Below, in pieces: positions 49,371 through 58,528 of a DNA stretch of 64,000 nt (its first letter is position 1; every line of letters starts with the position of its first letter). Origin of the DNA: Limnohabitans sp. 2KL-51. Lineage in GTDB: Bacteria; Pseudomonadota; Gammaproteobacteria; Burkholderiales; Burkholderiaceae_C. The stretch spans positions 1 to 64,000 of the forward strand of contig NZ_NESJ01000021.1 in the NCBI RefSeq assembly GCF_003063645.1, read 5' to 3'. The notes beneath the pieces were generated by a model, which saw only the letters and a program-made list of their open reading frames with translations, was not told the origin of the DNA and did not search any database. The position numbers and the translations under genes are program-made.

Positions 49371-51095
49371 TCAAAAAGGGAGGCTGGCGGTGAACCACCA
49401 GCGGTTGATCTTGAGCGTTCCGTCGCTGTCGGCTCCATTGGATGTAGGTGCGGGATGTCTGCCGTCGCGGCGTGACCAGATCAGTTTCGCGTTGCGGCCT
49501 TTAGGGCCTTGCCAGTTGGCGCTCAGGCCGTGACCACGCAAAGCGAGTCGGCTGATGGGGTCGCTCAGGGTGGTGGGCAAACTCACCACCCGCCCATGGT
49601 CCACAAAGGCGCTGAGCACCCAATCTGGCGGCAGACGCCAGCGCCACTCGGCCGACATCGTTTGACCGCGCTCACCGCCCAGTTCGCTCACCGGGTAGGC
49701 GCGCACCGAGCTGGCGCCGCCAATGAAGAATTTTTCAGACGAGTCGAGCACTTGCCCCGCCTGCTGGCCTTGCAGGCTGAGCAGCAACGAAAGGTTGTCC
49801 GTGATCGTTTGTTGACGACTGAGGCTGTAGCCCAGCTTGCGGTAAGCACGCTCCAGCGTGTCGAACTGGCTGTGCGCCTGCATGGCCGTCAAATGTCCCC
49901 AGAGCATTTGCAGTGAAGCGCTGTTGGCACCGCCACCGCCCCAATCGTCAAAGCGGTTGGCCGACAGGGCCAGACGCAAGCTGTCAGTTTCGTAGTCGGA
50001 CGCACTTTTAGGATCGGCCGGACTGCTGTTGCGGTTGGTGCTGGAGAAGCCCTTCTTTTCGAGTCCACCCGAAAAATACAGATTTTGCAAACGGGATCGC
50101 ACCAGTGGGTAGTTCCAGTCGAGGCCAAGGCTGCTGGAGCGCCCCTGGATTTGCAATGCCAAGATGCTTTCGGAGCCCTCAACCAACTTGTATTGCATGT
50201 TGCTGGCGCTCACGCCCAAGCGCAAGCCGTTGTGGCCGTAGGGCACGGTGTGGGCCAAGCGGACATAGTCGATGCCTCGGGTATGCAAGGTGTTGAGGCT
50301 GAGCAAGTCCCCCCTGCCCGCCAGACTGTTGATGTTCAGATTGGCCGTCAGGCGCTGGCTACCGGTCGAGCGCGCGCCGGTGTTGTCCAGGCCGATATCG
50401 CCATACACAAAAGGCTCGTCTGTGGTTTGCACAGACAGATCGATGTCGCCTTCAGCCCGTCCTGACAACAGCGTACCTGCCACGCTCACACCGGGCAGAT
50501 CGTCAAGCAGCAACAAGGCGCGGTCAAGGGCGTTGGCGGCCAGCGGCATGCCCGTGGCTTGCTGTCGTTGCACAAAGGCCAATACTTCGCTGCGCTTCAG
50601 GCGTGCAGAAGACTCCCCTTCGAAGCGCACACCGCCGAAGCGCGCTTCCAACACGTGCAAGGTGATCGTCCCCTCGCTGATGTCCTGTTCCGGCAAATAG
50701 GTGCGCACGATCCAGCCCGCCTCGCGATAGGCGGCGGTCACTGCGTCCGCCGCGCTTTGCAGTCCTTCAAAACCAAGATCGCGACCGACGAATGCATTCA
50801 AGGTGGCGCGTAATTGCTCGGAACTGAGCAGGGTGTTGCCTTCCAGGCGAAAGGCTTTGACCTGCACAGTCATGCCCACCGGTGGCTTGATCTCGGGTGG
50901 CGGCGCGGCGCGCTGCGGTGGCGCTGCGGGTGGCAAGGTGTGCGCGCGTGACGGCTCTATCTGTTGGCGGATGCTGCCGGCATCGGGCAAGGCTTGAGCC
51001 CAAGCGTGCAAGCCTGCCACCCCGGCCACAGCCAGCACGATAGAAAACCAACGCCTTGGGATCATGAATTCATCACGCATATTCATAAGGAACAT
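49371..51095 (-). CDS. Two-partner secretion outer-membrane transporter (TpsB, ShlB/FhaC/HecB family)
   Basis: A protein of up to 574 residues. It has a signal peptide around MIPRRWFSIVLAVAGVAGLHAWAQ, a proline-rich N-terminal stretch, POTRA domains (VKAFRLEGNTLLSSEQLRATL, about residues 80-240) and a C-terminal 16-strand beta-barrel domain ending in WWFTASLPF with a terminal Phe. The conserved lid motif region contains FFIGGASSVRAYP (about residues 455-467). It exports the TpsA encoded downstream. Several in-frame ATGs (51095, 51086, 51080, 51065) are possible; none has a strong ribosome site, and 51065 gives the most compact signal peptide. Confidence 0.92.
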   Translation of the reverse strand: MFLMNMRDEFMIPRRWFSIVLAVAGVAGLHAWAQALPDAGSIRQQIEPSRAHTLPPAAPPQRAAPPPEIKPPVGMTVQVKAFRLEGNTLLSSEQLRATLNAFVGRDLGFEGLQSAADAVTAAYREAGWIVRTYLPEQDISEGTITLHVLEARFGGVRFEGESSARLKRSEVLAFVQRQQATGMPLAANALDRALLLLDDLPGVSVAGTLLSGRAEGDIDLSVQTTDEPFVYGDIGLDNTGARSTGSQRLTANLNINSLAGRGDLLSLNTLHTRGIDYVRLAHTVPYGHNGLRLGVSASNMQYKLVEGSESILALQIQGRSSSLGLDWNYPLVRSRLQNLYFSGGLEKKGFSSTNRNSSPADPKSASDYETDSLRLALSANRFDDWGGGGANSASLQMLWGHLTAMQAHSQFDTLERAYRKLGYSLSRQQTITDNLSLLLSLQGQQAGQVLDSSEKFFIGGASSVRAYPVSELGGERGQTMSAEWRWRLPPDWVLSAFVDHGRVVSLPTTLSDPISRLALRGHGLSANWQGPKGRNAKLIWSRRDGRHPAPTSNGADSDGTLKINRWWFTASLPF

Positions 51096-51329
51096 AGGTC
51101 TTGGATGCTTGTGACGCCCTCTCGGGCTTGAGATTTCAAAGTATGTGAAAATTAGTTTTTTTTAATAGATTAATCACGTGCATTCACCAAAACTAACCAA
51201 AACCCAAGTCTGGGCGGCAGTGCCATACAGTCTCTGATGAGTTTTGGCATGCGGTGCCAAGGATGTGGCACGAGGCGTTAGCCAAGCGACACTTCATGAC
51301 GCCTGCACCCTATTTGCTTGGACTCCCCC
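51096..51329. promoter_or_regulatory. Divergent tpsB / sensor-kinase control region with two ACCAAAAC boxes
   Basis: ACCAAAAC occurs at 51186-51193 and 51196-51203, ten bases (one helical turn) apart, as OmpR/PhoB-type regulators often require. The region also has an AT-rich stretch (51147-51175). It separates tpsB from the two-component genes. Confidence 0.5.
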
Positions 51330-53201
51330 ATGCCTTTGTTTTTCACCCGCTTGTGCTTGTCGCTTTGCACTTTCTTGCTGCTGGTTGGCGGGGCGTTCGC
51401 CGACGAATCTGCCTCTCATCCGCTGGTTAAATCGCGCCAATGGCGCATGGACAAAACCGGGCTCGATACGTTGCAAGATGCTCAAAAGGCCAGCGACTGG
51501 CAGGATCTGCCCGAATGGAACAGCTGGGGTTTTGGCACCGAGACGATCTGGGTGAAGCTGCAACTGAAGGCGGCCGAACAAGACGTGCAAATGCCCTGGG
51601 TGGTGCGCGTGCGCCCACCTTTTTTGGACTATGTGACGCTTTACGACCCCGCCACCGGCCGGGTCACGCGCACGGGTGACGCCTTGCCGCCCATCGGCGA
51701 AGACTCGGCTTCGATTAATTTCATGATGCAGGTGCCAGCCCTGCCGCACGAGCGCACGGTCTATGTGCAAATGCGCAGCACCAGCGCCCGCACGCTGCAT
51801 GTGGAGGTGATGCCGTATGGCCAGACCCAGCAATTGAACCGTTTGCAGGAATGGGCTATGGGCTTTTTGATAGCGTCGTCCGCCATATTTGCGATTTGGG
51901 CTTTTATTCAGTGGTGGGGTACCCGCGAAAAGGTCATTGGCGCTTTTGCCTTGAAACAGCTGTTTGCCACCGTCTGGGCTTTTTTCATCATGGGCTTTGG
52001 ACGCGTGGTGATTGGCCCATGGCTACCCGAGGGCGTGCTTACCACCCTGGCATCAATGCTGTTTATCGCCATGATCAGCACTTCACTTTGGTTTTTCAGC
52101 ACGCTGATCGAAGGCTATAGACCTGTCCGACTGGCATGGAGAGCCACTCTGGGGGTGCCGCTCGCGGTGGCCACCTTGCCGCTGCTGCATGTGCTCGGGT
52201 ACACCCACCTGATGCTGGCAATTGCCAATATCGGCGTACTGACAGGTTTGGCAGTTTCGCTCGTGGCACTTTTAACTGCGGCTCCCAAGCGCGCCCAACA
52301 GCCTATTCCACTGGCCGTTTTGCTGATCTATTTGGTGACCTACAGCTCGATCAATTCAATGCCCGGTCTGATTTACCTGGGCTGGATTGAGCCTCATCGG
52401 ATGGTGTTGTTTGCCAGCTTGGCCCATATCGTTTTAGACGGCGTTGTCATGTTTCTCATTTTGCAGATCCGAGCTCAGGCGCTAGGAAAAGAAAAAATGC
52501 TGATTAGCTTGGCCCTGGAACGCAGCCAGCAACAAGCGGAAAGCGAAAAACGACATCGCGAAGAACAAAGCCAGCTCTTTGCCATGCTGGCACATGAAAT
52601 GAAAACCCCGCTGGCCACGCTGCGCTTGTGGATGGACATGGGTCAGCTCAAGCCCGAGATCATGCAGCGCACCATTACCGACATGAATCAGGTGATTGAG
52701 CGCTGCGTGCACACGGGGCAGTTGGCAGATCATGGGCTGCAAGCTGACTGGCAAAGCCTGGATCCGATCGCGCTCACACAGGTGTGCGTGCAAAGTTGTC
52801 GCCTTTCGGAGCAGGTAGATCTGTTGCTACCCGACAAGAGCGGTCTCTTGCAAACCGATGCACAGATGTTGACGATCGTGCTGGGGAATCTGCTGGACAA
52901 CGCTTGCAAATACGGTGCGCCCGGTAGTCGCATCCAGATCAGCCTGCGCAGCGCACAGGAAAAAGGGCAAACGGGTTGGTTGTGGCAGGTGAGCAACGCG
53001 TCTGGGCCAGCGGGTCTACCCCATGCCGAGCGCTTATTCGAAAAATACTACCGCAGCCCCCAGGCTCGCAGGCAATCCGGGTCAGGTTTGGGTCTGTTTT
53101 TAGTAAAAGGCTTGCTGGATTTGATGCAGGGGCGTATTGCTTACGAGACACAACTTGACCGTGCCGTCTTCACCATCTGGTTGCCACATAAGCCCTCTTG
53201 A
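51330..53201 (+). CDS. 7TMR-DISM type membrane sensor histidine kinase
   Basis: A 623-residue kinase: signal peptide (MPLFFTRLCLSLCTFLLLVGG), periplasmic 7TMR-DISMED2-like domain (about residues 25-165), seven-helix membrane domain (about 170-385), short coiled coil, dimerisation domain with His422 in AHEMKTPLA, and ATPase domain with LLDNACKYG and GSGLGLFLVKG. The frame could start at TTG 51318, but ATG 51330 suits the signal peptide. The DISMED2 fold often binds carbohydrates in other proteins. It sits divergently from tpsB and directly before its response regulator. Confidence 0.9.
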   Translation: MPLFFTRLCLSLCTFLLLVGGAFADESASHPLVKSRQWRMDKTGLDTLQDAQKASDWQDLPEWNSWGFGTETIWVKLQLKAAEQDVQMPWVVRVRPPFLDYVTLYDPATGRVTRTGDALPPIGEDSASINFMMQVPALPHERTVYVQMRSTSARTLHVEVMPYGQTQQLNRLQEWAMGFLIASSAIFAIWAFIQWWGTREKVIGAFALKQLFATVWAFFIMGFGRVVIGPWLPEGVLTTLASMLFIAMISTSLWFFSTLIEGYRPVRLAWRATLGVPLAVATLPLLHVLGYTHLMLAIANIGVLTGLAVSLVALLTAAPKRAQQPIPLAVLLIYLVTYSSINSMPGLIYLGWIEPHRMVLFASLAHIVLDGVVMFLILQIRAQALGKEKMLISLALERSQQQAESEKRHREEQSQLFAMLAHEMKTPLATLRLWMDMGQLKPEIMQRTITDMNQVIERCVHTGQLADHGLQADWQSLDPIALTQVCVQSCRLSEQVDLLLPDKSGLLQTDAQMLTIVLGNLLDNACKYGAPGSRIQISLRSAQEKGQTGWLWQVSNASGPAGLPHAERLFEKYYRSPQARRQSGSGLGLFLVKGLLDLMQGRIAYETQLDRAVFTIWLPHKPS

Positions 53202-53281
53202 TGTTAGCTATGGTGGGGGATCGGATTGTAAATGTTGCAATATCAACAAAACTACCCCCCAAAAAGCTGAACCATAACCCC

Positions 53282-53977
53282 ATGCAACACAGCGCCCTCA
53301 AGATATTGGTGGTCGAAGACAACGATGCGCTACGAGAAGCGATGCTGGCATTTTTGCAGCAGCAAGGGCATTATGTGCGCGGCGTCCCCATGGCGGAAGA
53401 CATTGATGATGTGACCGGCGGCTTTATTCCCGACGTGTATGTGATTGATCTGAATCTGCCCGATGAAGATGGCTTAAGCCTGACTCTCAGACTGCGGGCG
53501 GCGCAACCCAATGTCGGTATCGTGATCACAACAGCGCGTGCGCAGATTGGTGACAAGGTGCTGGGCTACGAAAGTGGCGCAGACCTGTACTTGACCAAGC
53601 CCGTGGACTCGCGGGAGTTGATGGCAGGCGTGAGCGCTTTGGGAAAAAGGTTACGCACCCTGGGGCAAAATCATCTCGCTTTACTGCTCGACCTAGATCG
53701 GATGCAACTGAGTGGACCCGACGGCAAGGTGGAGCTAACAGCCAGTGATGTGCTGGTGCTGAGTGCATTCGTGCGCGCACCCGGTAAAAAACTCGAACGT
53801 TGGCAAATGGCCGAAATCTTGGGTGGCAACGAAGCGGCACCCACGCAAGCCTCGACCATGGAAATGCGCATCACCCGTTTGCGAAAAAAACTAGCGGCCG
53901 TTGGTGCGCCGTCACCAAACATCAAGTCTTTGCATAAGGTGGGCTATGCCCTGTGCGTTCCAGTCGTTATGCAATAA
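53282..53977 (+). CDS. OmpR/PhoB-type response regulator
   Basis: A 231-residue regulator: receiver domain with phospho-acceptor D56 (YVIDLNLPDEDG) and Lys106 (YLTKPVD), then a winged-helix DNA-binding domain (about residues 135-228, ending SLHKVGYALCV). ATG 53282 is chosen because it gives the normal start MQHSALKILVVEDN; the longer frame overlapping the kinase stop has an unlikely N-terminus. With the kinase it probably controls the divergent tpsB-tpsA genes. Confidence 0.92.
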   Translation: MQHSALKILVVEDNDALREAMLAFLQQQGHYVRGVPMAEDIDDVTGGFIPDVYVIDLNLPDEDGLSLTLRLRAAQPNVGIVITTARAQIGDKVLGYESGADLYLTKPVDSRELMAGVSALGKRLRTLGQNHLALLLDLDRMQLSGPDGKVELTASDVLVLSAFVRAPGKKLERWQMAEILGGNEAAPTQASTMEMRITRLRKKLAAVGAPSPNIKSLHKVGYALCVPVVMQ

Positions 53978-54140
53978 AGAAAATCCACCCTCTCTGCTGC
54001 GGATCCACCTGCGTGACAGGCCAACGGTGCCGGACAAGCTGAGAGATTGGGCGTGTTGTGGGGTGCTGACTTTTCCGAAGGTTTCGCCGATGTTTGACGA
54101 CAATTACCTTGGCTGGTGTGTCAGGATAATTGACGTCAAC
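53978..54140. other. Right junction of the TPS block, with an IS-end-like inverted repeat
   Basis: GACGACAATTACC (about 54097-54109) and GGATAATTGACGTC (about 54124-54137) form an imperfect inverted repeat with TGTGTCAGG between them, resembling the repeated termini of some IS21-family elements. It ends three bases before the pobA fragment begins. No transposase gene is present. Confidence 0.35.
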
Positions 54141-54723
54141 CACCTGGGGTTGCCATCCCGATGGTTTCGCCATGATGAGCATCCGCACGCCCGAGGTCAC
54201 CCGCTTGTATTTGCAGTGCGAACCTGACGACAGCCCCGACAACTGGTCAGACGATCGCATCTGGGCGGCATTGCACAAGCGGCTCGATGTCGATGGGCAG
54301 CCCCCCATCAACGAAGGTCGCATCACGCAAAAAGCCGTCACCGCCATGCGCAGCTTCATCTGCGAACCCATGCGCTTTGGCCGCCTGTTCCTCGCTGGCG
54401 ATGCTGCCCACATCGTTCCGCCCACAGGCGCCAAGGGTTTGAATGCTGCGATGGCGGACATCAAGGTGCTGGGACGCTCGCTGGTGGAACACTACAAACG
54501 CCAAGATCAGCGCTGGCTAGACCGCTACGCCGACACTTGCCTCGAACGCATGTGGTTGGTCCAGCGGTTCTCAGCTGGCCTTTGCACGATGGTCCACCAA
54601 TTTCCGGGGCAAAGCGCCTTCGAACGCGGGATGCAACTGGCAGATCTGAACTACATGACCGGTACTCGGGAGGGGCGTGCAGAGTTCGCGCACAACTTCA
54701 CGGGTCTGCCCGTTCTCGCCTGA
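54141..54723 (+). pseudogene. pobA': Headless pobA fragment (right copy of the 610-bp direct repeat, extending to 54750)
   Basis: It encodes PobA residues 201-393 with no frame disruption but lacks the N-terminal FAD-binding half, so no hydroxylase activity is expected. A TTG at 54130 could start a 197-residue product. DNA identity with 30870-31479 is about 99 percent, including 27 bases past the stop, so the duplication is recent. Confidence 0.93.
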
Positions 54724-54750
54724 TGGGTTTCACCCGCTGGGTCTGTATGC

Positions 54751-54962
54751 CCCAAAGCGAGCAGAGGGGCCACTGAGAAAAGCATCAGCCCCGCTTCAGC
54801 TTGTCGGTGACAGCTTATTGCAGTCCAATGCATCAAGTGCACGCCACGTTGTGGCGTTGTGCCAGTCGCATCCAAGCAGTTCAAGTAAGATGGCTTTGGG
54901 GACAGCCAATCATCAAAAAGACCGCTGCAGATTGCTTTCCCAAACCATGAAAGAAATCACAC
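54751..54962. other. Non-coding region before the BLUF gene
   Basis: About 210 bases following the repeat. No gene or clear promoter recognised. Confidence 0.3.
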
Positions 54963-55385
54963 ATGTTGGTACGCCTTCTATATGTCAGCCAGCCTGTAGG
55001 ACCGATTACCACGACGGTCACGACATCGATCTTAATGAAATCTCATACCCATAACAAAAAGGCAAATATCACCGGTATTTTGTGTCAAGGTGCAGGCTTA
55101 TGGCTGCAGGCGTTAGAGGGTGAAAGAAGTCAAGTCAACCGTCTTTACTCTCGGATCATGGGGGACCGCCAGCACCAAAATATCGAGATGTTGTCGATGA
55201 ACGAAATTAAGCATCGACAATTTGAGCAATGGTCCATGGCACTTGTTCATCTGGACAAAGATGATCCGATGGTCAAGATGGCGCATCCAGAATTTGATCC
55301 TTACTCAGCCTCAGCAGAGGACGCCATGGCATTGCTTGATGCACTCATCAAATCAAGCAGCCCAATCACCATCATGGATGCGTGA
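54963..55385 (+). CDS. BLUF domain blue-light photoreceptor, short type
   Basis: A 140-residue protein whose first 95 residues form a BLUF domain that binds FAD. The photocycle residues Y7, N31, Q49, W90 and M92 line up at a constant offset of 14 with Y21, N45, Q63, W104 and M106 of AppA. Also present are NITGILC and WLQALEGE. About 45 C-terminal residues follow with no effector domain, so it should signal by protein contact, as other short BLUF proteins do. No partner (EAL, GGDEF or regulator) lies beside it. Confidence 0.93.
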   Translation: MLVRLLYVSQPVGPITTTVTTSILMKSHTHNKKANITGILCQGAGLWLQALEGERSQVNRLYSRIMGDRQHQNIEMLSMNEIKHRQFEQWSMALVHLDKDDPMVKMAHPEFDPYSASAEDAMALLDALIKSSSPITIMDA

Positions 55386-55640
55386 CTTTGAAACAAGTCA
55401 CGCTGTGTGCTCCCTTTGCAACGGCATTCATGCCCGAATTTGGCAGCGTTCTCACCCTTCTAATCAAAAGTAATGCACCACGGAACGTTAACAGGCGTAA
55501 CTTAAGATTGGATCAAAGACTTATCAAACAGAAAAAACCAATCGCTGAACTTGTGATTTGAATCGGTTTTTAACTGATTGCTTTGGCGATCAATTGATGG
55601 AGGCGGGTCAGTCCTACGCCTGAATTTCTGCTGACCTGAT
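55386..55640. other. Intergenic region
   Basis: About 255 bases between the BLUF gene and the convergent IPTL-CTERM gene. Nothing further recognised. Confidence 0.3.
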
Positions 55641-56990
55641 TTACTTCAGTTTTTTGTGCAAGCGAATAAACGCGAACATCCCCATCAAGCTGGCCATCAA
55701 GATCATGACCCATTCGGACAACGTTGGTATGGGCGCCGTTGAAGTTACCGGAGCGGCGAAAGTGAACAAAGAGTTCGCCGTATTTGTGCCACCCGGTGTG
55801 GTGACCAGAACGCTAGCGGCTCCAGCACTACCTGCTGGCGTGGTGCATGTGGCTGAAGTGCTGCTGATCACGCTGAATGCCGAACAGGCTACACCGCCTA
55901 CCGTAATGCCCGTTGCCCCGGTCAAATTAGTGCCCGTGATGGTGATGGATGAGCCGCCAAGGGTTGAGCCAGAGCTTGGATTGACGGCTGTGACCGTTGG
56001 TAGATCTAAAGAGATAAAAAGGCCACCGACTGTCGCGGCATAGATGGTGGAGCCGCTGACAAAAACGCCTCTAGTATCGCCATGGGTAAACCCATTGGCT
56101 GAGGTCATTATGGTAAAGGAAGCGCCACCATTTGTAGAAATACTCAGCCTACCCGCTGGTGCAGCGTAAACGTTCGTGCCATTAGCAAAAACGCCCCAAA
56201 TCATATTGCCGCCAAGCCCATCGGCTGTGGTTCTGTTGGTGAAGGAAACGCCACCATTTGTGGAAATACTCAGCCCGCCCCATGTTGCAGCGTAAACGGT
56301 CGTGCCGCTAGCAAAAACGCCATTAACTTCATTTCTTCCAAGCCCATGGGTTGTGGTTCTGTTGGTGAAGGTGGTGCCACCATCTGTAGAAATACTCAGC
56401 CCACCATTAGTTGCAGCGTAAACGGTCGTACCGCTAGCAAAAACGCCATTAACAGTACTGCTGCCAAGCCCATTGGTTGTGGTTCTGTTGGTGAAGGTGG
56501 TGCCCCCATTTGTGGAAATACTCAACCCACTATCTGTTGCAGCGTAAACGGTCGTGCCGCTGGCAAAAACGCCCCAAACACTATTGCTGCCAAGCCCATG
56601 GGTTGTGGTTCTGTTGGTGAAGGTGGTGCCACCATCTGTAGAAATACTCAGCCCACCATTAGTTGCAGCGTAAACGGTCGTACCGCTAGCAAAAACGCCA
56701 TAAACAGCACTGCTGCCAAGCCCATGGGTTGTGGTTCTGTTGGTGAAGGAATCGCCACCATTTGTAGAAATACTCAGCCCATTATTAGTCGCAGCGTAAA
56801 CGGTCGTGCCGCTAGCAAAAACGCCATTAACAGCATGGCTGCCAAGCCCATTGGCTGGTGTTTTTTGGGCGAAGATTTGCGCATGAGCCGCCGTTGAGCA
56901 AACGACCATTGCCAAAATGGCCATCAGTCGTTGGATTGAAGCTTTGAATGCAGGTAGAAATACTTTTTCGAAAGATAGGCGTTTTTGCAT
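55641..56990 (-). CDS. IPTL-CTERM repeat protein with IPT/TIG domain
   Basis: A 449-residue exported protein. A signal peptide (LMAILAMVVCSTAAHAQ, cleavage near residue 37) is followed by about seven repeats of about 42 residues (GVFASGTTVYAAT.GGLSIS, then a TNRTTT.GLG linker; residues about 45-325), the pattern of BNR/sortilin-like beta-propeller blades. An IPT/TIG domain (about 330-410, NPSSGSTLGGSSITITGTNL) precedes the IPTL-CTERM sorting signal (PIPTLSEWVMILMASLMGM plus basic tail). IPTL-CTERM proteins are thought to be processed by an exosortase-like system and displayed or released. Repeat DNA is highly conserved, suggesting recent expansion. Confidence 0.88.
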   Translation of the reverse strand: MQKRLSFEKVFLPAFKASIQRLMAILAMVVCSTAAHAQIFAQKTPANGLGSHAVNGVFASGTTVYAATNNGLSISTNGGDSFTNRTTTHGLGSSAVYGVFASGTTVYAATNGGLSISTDGGTTFTNRTTTHGLGSNSVWGVFASGTTVYAATDSGLSISTNGGTTFTNRTTTNGLGSSTVNGVFASGTTVYAATNGGLSISTDGGTTFTNRTTTHGLGRNEVNGVFASGTTVYAATWGGLSISTNGGVSFTNRTTADGLGGNMIWGVFANGTNVYAAPAGRLSISTNGGASFTIMTSANGFTHGDTRGVFVSGSTIYAATVGGLFISLDLPTVTAVNPSSGSTLGGSSITITGTNLTGATGITVGGVACSAFSVISSTSATCTTPAGSAGAASVLVTTPGGTNTANSLFTFAAPVTSTAPIPTLSEWVMILMASLMGMFAFIRLHKKLK

Positions 56991-57367
56991 TATTTCGTAC
57001 TCAATTAAATAATCTAAAAAATTTATAAATCAACAAAAATAGAAGTCAAAAAATCATAATGATTTTATTAAATCTTGTAAAGTCTTGACAAAAAACGTCA
57101 AAGTCATGCTACATGCTTGGCGGCCAGTGTTTCTTGTATGGCCCCTTGTCCAAACTCTTAGGCGATTTGGAATTTGTACCGTGTTGCACCTCGTTCTTGA
57201 ATCCGCCATTCATGCGGCCGTTCAAGGTCGAAAAATCGAAGTTCCAATGCTGAAGTGAATATGTCTTCCAAGGGGCGATACTTGGGCTCATGCGGTTCAA
57301 ACGCCTATCTCTTTGAGCTTCTCCTATGAACATCATCACGAACAGCTATGCCAAAGGAAAAACCCAC
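56991..57367. other. AT-rich intergenic region with a possible degraded reading frame
   Basis: 57000-57110 is AT-rich and may hold the promoter of the IPTL-CTERM gene. On the minus strand, 57110-57300 reads HEPKYRPLEDIFTSALELRF and further residues, then an in-frame stop and a short continuation (EFGQGAIQETLAAKHVA). It could be a gene remnant; no family recognised. Confidence 0.3.
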
Positions 57368-58528
57368 ATGCGGTACTTGGTGGCCTTAAGTTTTTTGCTG
57401 ACCTTTAGTCTCCAAGCGTCGGCGCAAGACGTGCAGCCTGCTCCGCCTGAGCAACTGTCGCTCGACATTCGTGAGGCTATCGTGCGGGTGCCCGTGACGG
57501 TTAAAGATGCGTTCAACAAAGAAATCTCCGGAGACGTGCTGGTCACAACGTTTCGCCCCCAAGGCCCAGGGCCGTTTCCGCTGGTGGTGATGAACCATGG
57601 CCGTGATTCAGCCACCCGAGCCCAAGCCCCACGGCAGCGATACGAGCCCATCGCCCGATTTTTTATTCGAAAGGGCTTCGCGGTTGCAGTGCCGCAGCGT
57701 TTGGGCTATGGCGTATCAGCCAGCGCGGGTGACCCTGAAGACAGCATGAGCTGTAACAATCCGCGTTACCAACCAGCCGGCGACGCAGCGGCTGTTCAGG
57801 TGTTGGCTGTCGTGGCACATATGCGCAAGGAGGCAGACATTGACCCCAGTCGCCTTGTCATCATGGGCCAATCGCTAGGTGGCTTTACAACGGTTGCGAC
57901 CGCAGCGACCAGACCCGATGGGCTTGTCGCAGCAATCAACATTGCTGGCGGACATGGTGGCAACCCAGAAACCCGTCCTGGTAATCCTTGTCAAGCTTAC
58001 TTGCTGGAGAACACATTTGCGGCTTGGGGGAAAACGGCAACTGCACCGATGCTGTGGATGTACTCAGAGAACGACAAATACTTCAATCCCAAAAATGCGC
58101 GCGCCTGGTTTGAAGCCTTCACCAAGGCTGGTGCAAAGGCAGAATTCAAGCTGATGCCGCCGTTTGGTGACGATGGGCACGCCCTGCTGGTGCGCGCCAA
58201 CGACTTGTGGCAACCGGTGGTTGACGAATTTCTTGCTCGTCACGGTTTCACGACTCCTGGCGTAATGGGCAAGCCTGCCGTCACCGGTCTAGGCAAAGCG
58301 CTAGATGCAACTGCTGTACCGTTGATATCTTCCAAACAACGCGACGAAACTTACCCAAAATACCTTGCAGCTAAATCGCCCAAGGCTTTTGCCCTCGGTT
58401 CGGGTGGCCGCCTCGGCTACGCATGGGGTGATGACGCAATGTCAAATGCGTTGGGCTTTTGCCAGCGACGTACGGGGCTGCCTTGCAAGCTGTATGCCGT
58501 GGACAATGATGTGGTGTGGGTGCCCTGA
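57368..58528 (+). CDS. Secreted alpha/beta hydrolase (dienelactone hydrolase-like)
   Basis: A 386-residue hydrolase with signal peptide MRYLVALSFLLTFSLQASAQ. The nucleophile elbow is GQSLGG (about residue 170), the oxyanion region is VMNHGRDS, and a late Asp/His pair (ENDKYF, DDGHALL) completes the triad. ATG 57368 with AAGGA upstream is preferred to one 42 bases earlier. The C-terminal 90 residues (FALGSGGRLGYAWGDDAMSNAL...) form an extra domain often appended to such hydrolases. Substrate unknown. Confidence 0.85.
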   Translation: MRYLVALSFLLTFSLQASAQDVQPAPPEQLSLDIREAIVRVPVTVKDAFNKEISGDVLVTTFRPQGPGPFPLVVMNHGRDSATRAQAPRQRYEPIARFFIRKGFAVAVPQRLGYGVSASAGDPEDSMSCNNPRYQPAGDAAAVQVLAVVAHMRKEADIDPSRLVIMGQSLGGFTTVATAATRPDGLVAAINIAGGHGGNPETRPGNPCQAYLLENTFAAWGKTATAPMLWMYSENDKYFNPKNARAWFEAFTKAGAKAEFKLMPPFGDDGHALLVRANDLWQPVVDEFLARHGFTTPGVMGKPAVTGLGKALDATAVPLISSKQRDETYPKYLAAKSPKAFALGSGGRLGYAWGDDAMSNALGFCQRRTGLPCKLYAVDNDVVWVP

